The notes under the pieces were generated by a model. It saw only the letters and a program-made list of their open reading frames with translations. It was not told where the DNA came from and ran no database searches. From an uncultured Spirochaetales bacterium (GTDB lineage: Bacteria > Spirochaetota > Spirochaetia > Sphaerochaetales > Sphaerochaetaceae), in assembly GCA_934247875.1 (NCBI GenBank), contig CAKQJZ010000005.1, positions 1-46,581 on the forward strand: a DNA stretch of 46,581 bases. The letters run 5' to 3'. The position numbers and the translations under genes are program-made. Within the stretch, counting starts at the first letter, position 1; each line of letters opens with the position of its first letter. This document shows, piece by piece, positions 1-8,382 of the stretch.

Positions 1-428
1 ATTATAATATAATACTATTATCAAGAAGAATCTTTATGAGGCTCAAAAACAATCAAATTTCATGCGTAACTGCTAGCTACAAACAGTTATTCTTGAATTT
101 TTTGGATAGGTTCATTACTATTGCCATAAGGTTTGTTACTTGAGTTTCCTTTACAACAAATTTGCAGATTCATAGTAATGGAAACTCCATCTCCTTCTTC
201 TTCTAAGTATTCTTCAACTATAAAATGTCTTTAAACTCTCTCCAAGAAATTCTTTTCTCTATAGGAAGAATTCATTTGCGTTAACAATTGGAAAAGTTAG
301 ATGGGAATCACATTTAATCCTGATGCGCTGGATTCATACTTGTCAGAAGCTGAATAAAATGTTATTAATTCTGTTAGCAAAAGAGAATGAGCAGTTTTAA
401 GGAGCGTGCAACTCTCTCCCTTCTCTAT
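1..428. other. AT-rich region without a convincing gene, upstream of SRP RNA
   Basis: No frame stays open with coding character through this stretch. One 18-codon frame at 301-357 (MGITFNPDALDSYLSEAE, preceded directly by an in-frame TAG) has coding-like composition and could be a remnant or a micro-ORF, but it has no clear ribosome binding site. A short hairpin (TAACTG at 67-72, CAGTTA at 84-89) is visible. No tRNA could be recognised, although a tRNA-Ser precedes the SRP RNA in some bacteria. The promoter of the SRP RNA should lie near 360-425 but I cannot fix it. Confidence 0.4.
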
Positions 429-535
429 CAGCAGCAGATACCAGGCAATGCATGCCTCCCAACCCCGCCAGGACAGGAATGTAGCAACGGTCAGAGGAAT
501 TTGTATGTGACCCGGACCATTTGCTGCTGTTTTTT
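429..535 (+). ncRNA. ffs: Signal recognition particle RNA (4.5S type)
   Basis: RNA component of the signal recognition particle, which binds Ffh and targets nascent membrane proteins. The conserved apical domain is visible: CCCGCCAGG at 464-472, then ACA-GGAA-TGT, then AGCAACGG. In B. subtilis the apical helix is UCC-GGAA-GGA, so here the pairs differ but pairing and the GGAA tetraloop are kept, which is good covariation support. The ends close with CAGCAGCA (429-436) pairing with TGCTGCTG (522-529), followed by six T residues that should act as the terminator. Length is about 100 nt, so there is no Alu-type extension as in Bacillus. Its position directly before dnaX matches the scr-dnaX-yaaK-recR order of Firmicutes. 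The 5' end is inferred from the closing helix. Confidence 0.9.
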
Positions 536-592
536 ATTTTCATCTTCTTCTTGTCAAAAGCAAACTATGCTATATTTTAACTTGGAGAGATT

Positions 593-2293
593 ATGGCTTA
601 CGAAGTAACAGCAACCAGAAAACGACCACAGAACTTTGAAACACTTGTTGGGCAAGAGTTCGTAGTTTCAACACTTGAGAATGCAATCAAAGAGGGACGC
701 ATTGCCCATGCATATCTATTCTCAGGTCCTAGAGGCGTCGGAAAGACAAGTTCTGCTCGTCTTCTTGCCAAAGCTCTCAACTGTGCAGAGGGACCTACAG
801 CACATCCATGTGGTGTCTGTGACTCATGCAGAGAGATAGCAGAAGGCACAAGCACTGATGTTATTGAAATAGATGGTGCATCAAACACATCTGTAAATGA
901 TATCCGAGCAATCAAAGAAGAGGTCTTATTCCCTCCTCAGAGCTCACGATACAAAATCTACATCATCGACGAAGTCCATATGCTCTCAACATCTGCCTTC
1001 AATGCGCTTTTGAAGACTATTGAAGAGCCGCCTGAGTACATTATCTTCATATTCGCAACAACAGAGCTTCAGAAAGTCCCTGCAACTATCCGCTCACGCT
1101 GCCAGCAATTCAGATTCCAGCTTATCAGCCAGGAACTGATCATGAAGTGCCTAAAGAGCGCAGCAGAAGACTTAGGAATAGAAGCAGATGAAGATGCGCT
1201 GTTCTGGATAAGCAAAGAAGCAACTGGCTCAATGCGTGATGCATATACTCTATTTGACCAAGTTGCAGCCTTCTCAAGTGACCATATAACACTAGATAAG
1301 ATCAAAGAGCGTCTTAATCTTGCTGGCTTCTCTACAATCTCAGAGATTGTTAGAGCTGCAATAGCGCAAGATGAGAAGAGTGCTCTAGAGCAGCTTACTA
1401 CTCTCTTTGATAACGGAGTATCTGCTGAGAGAATAATCAAAGACAGTGCAGAGTTCTTCAGAACTTTGATGCTCTATAAGAGCGGAATCAGAAGAACAGA
1501 TCTGCTAGCTGTAGCTGAGAGTGATATCCCAAAAGATTTAGTTGATGCTCTTTCCAAAGAGCAGCTTGAAGCTGCGCTTAAAGCGTTTATCAATCTTTAT
1601 AAAGATATCAGATACACTATTTCTCCACGCTTTGAAGTTGAGCTCTTATTCTCTCGCTTATCTTCTCTTCCTACTCTTCTATCTCAAGAAGCACTATTAA
1701 AGAAGCTTGATGATATGAAGAATGGAATCATTGCAGGAGACATAGTAATAAAGAGCAAATCATCTCCTGTTGTCTTTGAAAGCACAAACGTAGAAAAAAA
1801 AACTGAAAACAAGCCAGCAGAGTCTATAAAAGAGGAAATAAAAGAAGAGCCAGCTAGCACTTCAGTGGTACCAATTGATAAATCAATAATGCCTCTTCTT
1901 TCAACAGAGTTCAGAGAGAGAAGCTTAAAGCCTGAAGAGAGAGCTGTTAATGCAATCAAAGCAATATCAGAAACAGGCGGAACTGTAACAATCAAGATAG
2001 CTGGCAATCTCACTTTCAGAGCTGTCAAAGACAGTGCACCTGCTTTTGAAAACGCACTGAAAGTAATAACAGGACAAGACTATAAAGTAAAACTAGAGCT
2101 TGAAGAGAACAAAGAAGCTGAAGTCATATCAGATGAGATGCAGCGCCTCAAGAATATATTCGGCGGCAATATCGTAATACACCAAGAAGAAAGACCTAAG
2201 GAGATAGAAAAGAATGAATATAAACCCGTTCGAGCTAATGAAGCAGATGGGGACGATAGAGTCCAAGATGAAGAATGTGAAGGAGGAGATTGA
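593..2293 (+). CDS. dnaX: DNA polymerase III subunits gamma and tau
   Basis: Clamp-loader ATPase of the replicative polymerase. The 566-residue protein has the AAA+ core with Walker A GPRGVGKT at residues 45-52, a zinc module with Cys 64, 73, 76 and 79, and Walker B plus sensor context IIDEVH near 124-129. Domains I-III end near residue 370 and a low-complexity, charged tail follows. The start is set by GGAGAG at 584-589, 4 nt before the ATG. A run of nine A residues at codons 401-403 (1794-1802) offers a slippage site: either shifted frame stops almost at once and would give a gamma-like product of 404 or 411 residues (see separate entry). The last 80 nt overlap the start of ybaB in another frame. 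It is the first gene of a dnaX-ybaB-recR operon. Confidence 0.95.
   Translation: MAYEVTATRKRPQNFETLVGQEFVVSTLENAIKEGRIAHAYLFSGPRGVGKTSSARLLAKALNCAEGPTAHPCGVCDSCREIAEGTSTDVIEIDGASNTSVNDIRAIKEEVLFPPQSSRYKIYIIDEVHMLSTSAFNALLKTIEEPPEYIIFIFATTELQKVPATIRSRCQQFRFQLISQELIMKCLKSAAEDLGIEADEDALFWISKEATGSMRDAYTLFDQVAAFSSDHITLDKIKERLNLAGFSTISEIVRAAIAQDEKSALEQLTTLFDNGVSAERIIKDSAEFFRTLMLYKSGIRRTDLLAVAESDIPKDLVDALSKEQLEAALKAFINLYKDIRYTISPRFEVELLFSRLSSLPTLLSQEALLKKLDDMKNGIIAGDIVIKSKSSPVVFESTNVEKKTENKPAESIKEEIKEEPASTSVVPIDKSIMPLLSTEFRERSLKPEERAVNAIKAISETGGTVTIKIAGNLTFRAVKDSAPAFENALKVITGQDYKVKLELEENKEAEVISDEMQRLKNIFGGNIVIHQEERPKEIEKNEYKPVRANEADGDDRVQDEECEGGD
1793..1806 (+). promoter_or_regulatory. Candidate A9 slippage site in dnaX
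   Basis: Codons 401-404 read GAA AAA AAA ACT, with nine consecutive A residues at 1794-1802. A -1 ribosomal shift, or one extra A in the mRNA, gives GAA AAA AAA AAC TGA, that is 404 residues ending right after domain III. Loss of one A gives 411 residues ending at TAA. Thermus dnaX makes gamma by transcriptional slippage at an A9 run, and E. coli does so by ribosomal frameshifting at A6G. I see no strong downstream stem or upstream Shine-Dalgarno stimulator, which favours transcriptional slippage. Function is inferred. Confidence 0.5.
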
Positions 2294-2522
2294 GAAGCTG
2301 ACAGCAACTGGCTCTGCAGGTGCAGGACTTGTTGAAGTAACAATGAATGGCAGCTTCAAAATCCTTTCAATCAACATTGCAGATATAGTAATCGACAAGA
2401 ATGAGAAGAACACACTTGAAGTGCTTATCACATCTGCTGTAAATGATGCTGGTGACAAGATCAGAAGAGAAGTCGAAGCATATACAAAACGCCAGGCAGA
2501 GGCTATAGGGCTTAAAGTATGA
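2214..2522 (+). CDS. ybaB: YbaB/EbfC family nucleoid-associated protein
   Basis: A 102-residue small DNA-binding protein of the YbaB/EbfC family, typical in length. It begins MNINPFELMKQ and has the alpha-beta-alpha layout: an N-terminal helix rich in Lys and Glu, the G(A)GLVEVTMNG strand segment, and a C-terminal helix ending QAEAIGLKV. These proteins dimerise into a tweezer shape, bind DNA without strong sequence preference and are usually encoded between dnaX and recR, as here. The start is supported by AAGGAG at 2198-2203, 10 nt before the ATG, although this places the first 80 nt inside the dnaX reading frame. Its stop overlaps the recR start as ATGA. Confidence 0.93.
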   Translation: MNINPFELMKQMGTIESKMKNVKEEIEKLTATGSAGAGLVEVTMNGSFKILSINIADIVIDKNEKNTLEVLITSAVNDAGDKIRREVEAYTKRQAEAIGLKV

Positions 2523-3109
2523 CGACGCTAGACGAGCTCATAAGGCTTTTGAAGAAGCTTCCTGGAATGGGCTCCAAATCCGCAACAAGAATTGCATATT
2601 ACTTAATAAAGAGCGAGAGCGATTATAATGATGCGCTCTCAGCTGTTATTGGAGATGTGAAGAAGAAAATCCACCCATGCCCTATATGCGGCGCATACAC
2701 AGAGGGCGATGAGTGTGAGTATTGCACATCTCCATCCCGTGATAAATCACTCTTATGCATCGTTGAAGAGCCTCAAGATGTGCTTACTATAAATGAAGCA
2801 GGCGCTTATAACGGACTCTTTCACGTGCTTGGCGGAGCAATCAACCCACTTTCGGGCATAGGCCCAGACAAACTCTCATTCAAAGCGCTTAAAGAGAGAG
2901 TCGAGAATGGATCATTTAAGGAGCTGATCATCGCAACTAACCCAACAGAAGAAGGCGACACAACAGCACTTTATATAAAGCGCTTATTTGAAAATAAAGA
3001 TATAACAATCACACGCTTAGCATCAGGACTCCCTATCGGAGGAGACTTAGGCTATGCAGATAAGCTGACTCTCTTACGCTCTATGAGAGGAAGAATCAAG
3101 CTCACTTAA
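2519..3109 (+). CDS. recR: Recombination mediator RecR
   Basis: RecR works with RecO (and RecF) to load RecA on SSB-coated gaps. At 196 residues it matches the family length. Visible parts are an N-terminal helix-hairpin-helix segment (LPGMGSKSATRIAYYL), a four-cysteine zinc finger with Cys 54, 57, 66 and 69, a Toprim domain beginning LLCIVEEPQDV, and the C-terminal Walker B-like ASGLPIGGDLGYAD segment. Translation is probably coupled to ybaB through the ATGA overlap. The last 36 nt overlap, tail to tail, the end of the permease gene on the opposite strand. Confidence 0.95.
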   Translation: MTTLDELIRLLKKLPGMGSKSATRIAYYLIKSESDYNDALSAVIGDVKKKIHPCPICGAYTEGDECEYCTSPSRDKSLLCIVEEPQDVLTINEAGAYNGLFHVLGGAINPLSGIGPDKLSFKALKERVENGSFKELIIATNPTEEGDTTALYIKRLFENKDITITRLASGLPIGGDLGYADKLTLLRSMRGRIKLT

Positions 3110-3859
3110 TCCATCAGATAGAAGCAATAGCATTGATGATATGACAATAAGCACCAAAGAAGGGATTATGACCATATGAGGGGACGTGAGAATATATGGT
3201 CTCCCTTCTTGGAGTATTGCGCCAAGGGAGGGCGTTGTAGCTTTTACGCCAGCGCCTAAGAAAGATAATGATGACTCTATAAGCACAGCTGATAGCAACA
3301 GAGAAATCCACTCTTCTCTTATATAAGCTTCCATAGCTCTCAGCACATGGAAGAAGAACACTCTTCCCTCTCCGCTTCCTATCGAATACTCAGCTTCGAT
3401 ATATGAGAGCTTATATATGCTCTTCATAGTTGCACATGTTGTTCTAGTGCAATTAGGCAGGAATGCCAAAACTAATACAACTACAACATTCAGAGCACTT
3501 GGGCCTTTGATAGATGCTAAGAACAGCGCAAGAATAACAGTTGGGATTACTTTGATGCTATCTAGAAGAGATAGAATCAGAACAGTTATATTGCTCTTTG
3601 CTTTGACAAGGATAAAAGAAATAACAAGCGATAAGGCAAGTGACAAAGCAGATGAAGCAATGCCTATCGATAAAGAAACAATAAGTGCATATGAGACTCT
3701 TGAAAGAAGAGAACGCCCAAAGGAATCTGTTCCAAAGAGGTACTCTAAAGACGGAGATAAAAGCCTTCTTGAAAGATCTATCTCACCCTCTCCAGAAAAG
3801 ATAAAAGCAAGCAAAAGCAATAAAGCAATCACACTAAGTGATATCTTGACTTTACGCAT
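3074..3859 (-). CDS. ABC peptide transporter permease, DppC/OppC family
   Basis: Inner-membrane permease of a peptide-type importer, 261 residues with about six hydrophobic segments. It shows the family N-terminal signature FGTDSFGRSLLSR after the first membrane helix and the C-terminal SSLSFLGAG segment followed by the GAILQEGR stretch. The EAA-like cytoplasmic loop lies around the AEYSIGSGEGRVFFFHVL region, where the family usually has A(A)xxxGAS. It is the third gene of a binding protein-DppB-DppC operon and overlaps its DppB neighbour by 8 nt. No ATPase gene follows: the next gene is recR on the other strand, with a 36-nt convergent overlap. The exact solute cannot be told from sequence. 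Confidence 0.85.
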   Translation of the reverse strand: MRKVKISLSVIALLLLLAFIFSGEGEIDLSRRLLSPSLEYLFGTDSFGRSLLSRVSYALIVSLSIGIASSALSLALSLVISFILVKAKSNITVLILSLLDSIKVIPTVILALFLASIKGPSALNVVVVLVLAFLPNCTRTTCATMKSIYKLSYIEAEYSIGSGEGRVFFFHVLRAMEAYIREEWISLLLSAVLIESSLSFLGAGVKATTPSLGAILQEGRPYILTSPHMVIIPSLVLIVISSMLLLLSDGLSELDSSSHRA

Positions 3860-4775
3860 TCTTCACCTCCCTTGGGTCAGAGAGCAGAGAGATGATCTCA
3901 GACACGATGAAAACCAAAGATACAACAATCGAAAGAGACAAAAGCATATAGCCCAAAAGTGCTATATCTCTTTTAAGCGCTGCGCTAAGCATCATAGAGC
4001 CAAGCCCTGGAAGCGAGAAGACGCTCTCAACAACAGCAGAGCCAGCAATGCCAGTTGCTAAGCTTTGCGCTATCAATGAACTGAGAACAGGTATTGATGG
4101 CTTCATTACTTCATGAGGCAGAATATCTTTATCTGATAATCCCCAGCCCTTTGCTGATAGCACATATTCACCTTTCAAGTTCTCTTTGAAAGTTGTAAGG
4201 AAAAGCCTTAAAAAGATAGCAATATGTGAAAGCGAAAGTGTTAATGCAGGTAAAAACAATGACCTGATATTACCAAAAAAACTATTTGAAAGTGGAATAA
4301 AGCCTGCAATAGGAAATAATTTAAGCCAATAACCACCAACGAGGGAGAGTATTATTGCTATCAAAAAAGATGGAAGCGCAAGCGAAAAAGAAGATAGAAA
4401 AGAAAGAGCGTAACGGGAAATAGAACTATCATCACGAGATGCTGAGATTGATAGAGGAATTGAAATCAAGAGAGATAAAAGCGAAGAATAGAGCGCAAGC
4501 TCAATAGTCAGCGGAGCTCTGGCTTTTATCAAGCTCTTGATATCTTTTCCTGAGATATCATTGCCCCAGTCAAATGAGAAAAAAGTCTTCAAAAAAGAAG
4601 AATACCTAGAAAAGAAAGGCTCATTATCCAATCTCTCTTCAATGATGCTATCTTCACTGAAGAGGTATGAGACACTATCTCCTTCAGCTCTATCTAAAAA
4701 GAAGAAGACTAAAAGAGATGTGAATATAAGAGTAATGATTATAGATAATACTCTTAGCGCGATTGCTCTCTTCAC
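3852..4775 (-). CDS. ABC peptide transporter permease, DppB/OppB family
   Basis: Permease partner of the DppC-like protein, 307 residues. It has the N-terminal membrane helix and the large periplasmic loop typical of DppB (containing FFSFDWGNDISG), a cytoplasmic EAA-like loop near LKGEYVLSAKGWGLSDKDILPHE, and the characteristic VVESVFSLPGLGSMM segment close to the end. The start overlaps the stop of the upstream binding-protein gene by 4 nt, so translation is likely coupled. Hydrophobicity and layout support an inner-membrane location. The substrate is probably a peptide but nickel or another solute is possible in this family. Confidence 0.87.
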   Translation of the reverse strand: MKRAIALRVLSIIITLIFTSLLVFFFLDRAEGDSVSYLFSEDSIIEERLDNEPFFSRYSSFLKTFFSFDWGNDISGKDIKSLIKARAPLTIELALYSSLLSLLISIPLSISASRDDSSISRYALSFLSSFSLALPSFLIAIILSLVGGYWLKLFPIAGFIPLSNSFFGNIRSLFLPALTLSLSHIAIFLRLFLTTFKENLKGEYVLSAKGWGLSDKDILPHEVMKPSIPVLSSLIAQSLATGIAGSAVVESVFSLPGLGSMMLSAALKRDIALLGYMLLSLSIVVSLVFIVSEIISLLSDPREVKNA

Positions 4776-6265
4776 TTCGCATCCCCTAGCCTTGCATTCC
4801 AGAAATAGAAACCATTATTGATTATAACATCATGCAAACGCTTATTCTGAGCATATGAAGTAATGTAGTGACCAGGAACAACAAGCGGAACACTATCCCA
4901 GAAAGCACTCTGAGCTGCACTCCAAAGAACGACAGCCTCATCTAAGCTCTTATCATTCATCTCCAAAAGGAGCTTAACGCCCTCGTCTTCCTCGCTTATC
5001 CACCCTGGATATGTAGGAGAAAGATAGAGCTTCATCTGAGGAAGCGGAACAGAAGTATATGCACTGACGAGGACATCCCAGCCAGACTTATCTTTGCGTC
5101 TCTCCATCATAGCAGCCCAGTCGAGAATGATTAATTCTGTCTTGACTCCGATTTTCTCAAAGTCATCAGCAAGTGCTATAGCCATCTTATCGAAATTGGA
5201 ACTATTAGAAGAAAGTATTCTGACAGTCTCACCGCTATAGCCACTCTTCTTTAAGTACTCGAGAGCTCTTTCTCTATCTTGTCCTTTATAAGGATTATCA
5301 TCAGAGAGAGTGAAGATCTGCTCTCTCTCCATATAGTCTGTGTGTATATTCCAGCCAAAGTCACCATAGCACGCTCTCATGACTTTCTCATTATCGATAG
5401 AGAGAGAAAGAGCACGTCTGAAATCAACATCAGAAGTCATTCCATTGCTTTTATTGAAGATAAAGCCAATAGAACCACTCTCTCCTCCTTCAACTATAGA
5501 GATGTCACTATCTTTATAAAGCGCTCTATCTTCACTCATAGCATCATTAGCAAAATCATATAGCCCACTCTTCATTCCAAGAGCTCTAGTAACTGAATCA
5601 CTTACAAAGAAGTAGATGATAGTATCTATAGACCCTTTGTTCTTATCACTATCAGTTGAATACTCTTTGTATCTCTCTAAAGTAATAGATTCTCCAGATT
5701 TCCACTCTTTAAGCTTAAAAGGCCCTGTACCAATATATTCTGAAACAACTTCATTCTTATCTAATGCTTCAACGATAGAAGAAGACATTATCGCAGCACT
5801 CTGAGGAGCTGCAGCAATCAAGAGCGGGAGATAAGACAAAGACTCAGAAGACACGATCTCAATGCCACCCTCTATCTTATGGAACTCAGCACCTTGTACG
5901 ATATCTGAAGCAGGCTTATAAATCCTTAACCAGCGATTCATTGAAGAGACAACATCATCAGAATCAAGCTTCTCTCCATTATGGAAGAAGATATTATCCT
6001 TTAAAACAAAAACTAACTTGTGGTTATCATCACTGAGACTATAGCTACTTGCTAATTCACATTTAATAGCACCAGTCTCTGTAACAGTCAAAAGCTTCTC
6101 AAAGATATTGCCAGATGCAATAACTCTGCTAACAAGCGACGTATTAGCAGCAACATCAAGAGTTGGAGGCTCCTGCGAAAGCGCAACACGCAACGTAGCG
6201 TCATCACTCTTAGAAGCACAAGAAATCAACAGAAACACAAGGACAACAATAAAACACTTCTTCAT
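4772..6265 (-). CDS. Solute-binding lipoprotein of peptide ABC transporter (family 5)
   Basis: Extracytoplasmic binding protein of 497 residues, normal for DppA/OppA-type proteins. It has a short signal peptide ending in the lipobox LISC, so Cys16 should be lipidated. Family traits seen are the early LRVALSQEPPTLDVA segment, the LSDDNHKLVFVLKDNIFFHNGEKLDSDDVV block (the usual conserved fLR..vkFhdG motif), and YIGTGPFKLKEWKSGE in the middle. It is the first gene of a three-gene operon with two permeases but no ATPase genes. Those subunits may be borrowed from another importer such as the complete operon at 15-20 kb. Ligand unknown. Confidence 0.87.
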   Translation of the reverse strand: MKKCFIVVLVFLLISCASKSDDATLRVALSQEPPTLDVAANTSLVSRVIASGNIFEKLLTVTETGAIKCELASSYSLSDDNHKLVFVLKDNIFFHNGEKLDSDDVVSSMNRWLRIYKPASDIVQGAEFHKIEGGIEIVSSESLSYLPLLIAAAPQSAAIMSSSIVEALDKNEVVSEYIGTGPFKLKEWKSGESITLERYKEYSTDSDKNKGSIDTIIYFFVSDSVTRALGMKSGLYDFANDAMSEDRALYKDSDISIVEGGESGSIGFIFNKSNGMTSDVDFRRALSLSIDNEKVMRACYGDFGWNIHTDYMEREQIFTLSDDNPYKGQDRERALEYLKKSGYSGETVRILSSNSSNFDKMAIALADDFEKIGVKTELIILDWAAMMERRKDKSGWDVLVSAYTSVPLPQMKLYLSPTYPGWISEEDEGVKLLLEMNDKSLDEAVVLWSAAQSAFWDSVPLVVPGHYITSYAQNKRLHDVIINNGFYFWNARLGDAK

Positions 6266-6332
6266 CTCTTGAAGTCTACCTATTTGCTTATCCTCTGTAT
6301 ATGGACTATTGAACTTTTATTGAGTAGCCATC

Positions 6333-6369
6333 AAAAAAAGAAAAGCTGCAACAGAAGAACCATTGCAGC
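6333..6369 (-). terminator. Rho-independent terminator after the YDG lipoprotein gene
   Basis: On the minus strand a GCTGCAA/TTGCAGC stem (6363-6369 with 6345-6351) with an 11-nt loop is followed by TTTTC and then seven T residues. It lies 17 nt past the stop codon of the lipoprotein gene. Confidence 0.8.
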
Positions 6370-6385
6370 CTAATGCTCTTAAATA

Positions 6386-8320
6386 TTATTTTCGCAAATA
6401 AACTCTTAATATATATTTTCCAGGATCAAGATCATGTAAGTAGAAATCTGCAGTATTATACTTACAATCAAATAAGTAGGTTCCTACGGCTCCATATGGA
6501 TGAAGATATAGAATATTTACATCTCCTGCAACTCCTGTCAATTTACCATCATCTAATTTAACATAACCATCTTTATCTTTATATGACAACAGTATATAAC
6601 TATTATTTTTAGTTATTCCTGATGCTTTGAAACTAAAGACATCTGTCTTATTATTTACAGTGATTTCTTTTGTCACAACTGTATTACTAAAAGAAATCGG
6701 ACCAAGATTATTTCCAGAAGGAACCGCAGGAAGGATTTTGATTTTACTCTCATCAGGCATAAGTACACTATAGTTGTTGATTTCCCCTATATTGGTTATT
6801 ACCCCGCTGCTATTTGCGTTGAAGGAAGAACCTTCATTCCAGGATTTGTTTTCATTTTTATAATTAACAACTATTGTTTCACTTGCTGTCGCCGTTCCAT
6901 GACTTGGACCTAATATAAAATTTCTATTTTTAGCACCGCTTGCTGTCACAGGAACACTGTAAGATGGTAAATTAATTATTTTTTTAGTAATACTAGCCTT
7001 CTTAAGAAAATTTTCAACAGAGGTATCTTTTACTAAATAGTTGCTTTCAGATAAACCCACTTCTGAGACCTTATGGGTAAAATACTCAGCTCCTACATCA
7101 TTTGAAGACATAGTAATTTTTATTTCTGGATTGTCCTCTGGTCTATAACCAGTAATACCATCTCCGATTTTTACTGTTATTTCATTCTTTCCATCATATT
7201 CTTTAGTTGGTACACGTGTTAGATTAATATAAATCTTCATTATATAAGCATCCTTAAGATTTGGATCATTTTTATCAACTATATAATTAACTGTTTCATT
7301 TCCATCCTTAGAAGAGACAACTTTTGCACTCTCATACTTAGTAGAAGATACTGCATTCTTTGAAGTCATCTTTACTTCAATGGTAGGGTCATCATTAGGA
7401 AGGAAACCTGTGATTCCAGAGGATACTACTGTAATAATGTCTGTCCCATCATATATTCTGTGAGGAGCACCTTTCAAGTTTAGTTTTAATGGTGTAATAC
7501 TGGCATTCTTTAGATTTGTATCTTCTTCATTTATTATATAGTTGTTTTTTTCATTACCACCTGAAGAAGGAATAATATTATATCCTTTGTATGTCGAACC
7601 AGCATTTAGAGATGTCATCATAACACTAAGAGTAGGTTTATCAGGACTAATTACTCCTTCAAGATTTTCTGATGCAACACCTATCAAGTTATGTTTCCCA
7701 TCATATGGTTTTGTAGGAACTATGTTTAAAGAAAGCTTTTTCGGACTAATTACAAAGTCTTCTATAAGAACACTCTGTTCATGTTCTTCTGTTGCTTTTG
7801 CTGTAATCTTAACAGTGTATTCTCCAGCATTAGTAGGAGCAGTTACAATGTATGTGTTATCCTCTGCATCTTTTACCTTGAAAAGAATAGAATCAATTTC
7901 TTCTGCAGTTAGCGCCTTACCATCTCTCACGATGTTTTCACTACTTACAGATAGTTGAGTTCTATCATAAGTTTTACCGATTGAGAAATCAGGTGCAAAT
8001 TGAAGTGTACCACTCTTTGAAATTTCTTCAGTCTTTGTGTGGCCACATACTGTACATGTAAATGTTTTTTCACCTACTTCAGTCGTTGTTGCAGGTTTTG
8101 TGACTTTACCTGCATCCCAGGTATGTTCTGCCTTGTCTTTGACTTCTTCTTTATGCTCGCAAGTAGCAGCATGCCAATGGTGCGTTTCGTCTTTTACCCA
8201 CTCATCTTCATTGTATGTATGTTCGTGGGGGGGGGTAGAATTGTTATTACATGCAACGAAAAGAGTTAACATTAATAAGCATATAACTACGAGGTTAATT
8301 TTAAAGTGTCCTTTTTTCAT
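6386..8320 (-). CDS. YDG-repeat surface lipoprotein with C9 tract
   Basis: A 644-residue predicted lipoprotein of unknown exact role, probably surface exposed. The signal peptide ends at lipobox FVAC, so Cys24 is the lipidation site. Residues 34-100 form the His/Trp/Cys-rich motif with HTY, HHWHAATCEH and CTVCGHTK that is often seen next to repeats in gut-bacterial surface proteins. Then come three or more YDG-type beta repeats of about 80 residues (YDGKHNL, YDGTDII, YDGKNEI), and a C-terminal beta-rich domain. The start follows AAGGAG at good spacing. Codons 29-32 contain nine consecutive C residues on the coding strand: one C more or less brings a stop within about 14 codons, so expression may switch by slippage. 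A terminator follows the gene. An adhesive or structural role is only a guess. Confidence 0.75.
   Translation of the reverse strand: MKKGHFKINLVVICLLMLTLFVACNNNSTPPHEHTYNEDEWVKDETHHWHAATCEHKEEVKDKAEHTWDAGKVTKPATTTEVGEKTFTCTVCGHTKTEEISKSGTLQFAPDFSIGKTYDRTQLSVSSENIVRDGKALTAEEIDSILFKVKDAEDNTYIVTAPTNAGEYTVKITAKATEEHEQSVLIEDFVISPKKLSLNIVPTKPYDGKHNLIGVASENLEGVISPDKPTLSVMMTSLNAGSTYKGYNIIPSSGGNEKNNYIINEEDTNLKNASITPLKLNLKGAPHRIYDGTDIITVVSSGITGFLPNDDPTIEVKMTSKNAVSSTKYESAKVVSSKDGNETVNYIVDKNDPNLKDAYIMKIYINLTRVPTKEYDGKNEITVKIGDGITGYRPEDNPEIKITMSSNDVGAEYFTHKVSEVGLSESNYLVKDTSVENFLKKASITKKIINLPSYSVPVTASGAKNRNFILGPSHGTATASETIVVNYKNENKSWNEGSSFNANSSGVITNIGEINNYSVLMPDESKIKILPAVPSGNNLGPISFSNTVVTKEITVNNKTDVFSFKASGITKNNSYILLSYKDKDGYVKLDDGKLTGVAGDVNILYLHPYGAVGTYLFDCKYNTADFYLHDLDPGKYILRVYLRK
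8227..8235 (-). repeat. Homopolymeric C9 tract in lipoprotein coding sequence
   Basis: Nine G on the plus strand, nine C on the coding strand, read as ACC CCC CCC CAC (Thr29-Pro-Pro-His32), six residues after the lipidated Cys. With 8 C the frame meets TAA after 13 codons; with 10 C it meets TGA after 9 codons. Such tracts are classical sites of slipped-strand phase variation, and Treponema pallidum has poly-G examples. Confidence 0.6.
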
Positions 8321-8382
8321 AGTTTTTCTCCTTTTGTGTAATGTTAAAAGAAAAATTCCTATGTAATAGTCGTTGCACTTTG

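Noticed and set aside
1..428. tRNA gene before the SRP RNA as in Bacillus
   Set aside because: No T-loop GTTCGA-type motif, acceptor pairing or anticodon arm could be found on either strand.
3417..4061. 214-codon open frame on + opposite the two permease genes
   Set aside because: It has no family resemblance or ribosome binding site and lies fully antisense to two clear permease genes that overlap each other as operon members do.
8230..8269. Frameshift error making the lipoprotein gene a pseudogene
   Set aside because: With nine C residues the frame is fully open from the signal peptide to the end, so the sequence as given is the on state.
6386..8320. YDG repeats as a CRISPR-like or DNA repeat array
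   Set aside because: The repetition is at protein level with divergent DNA; there are no identical direct repeats with spacers. No CRISPR array was found anywhere in the window.
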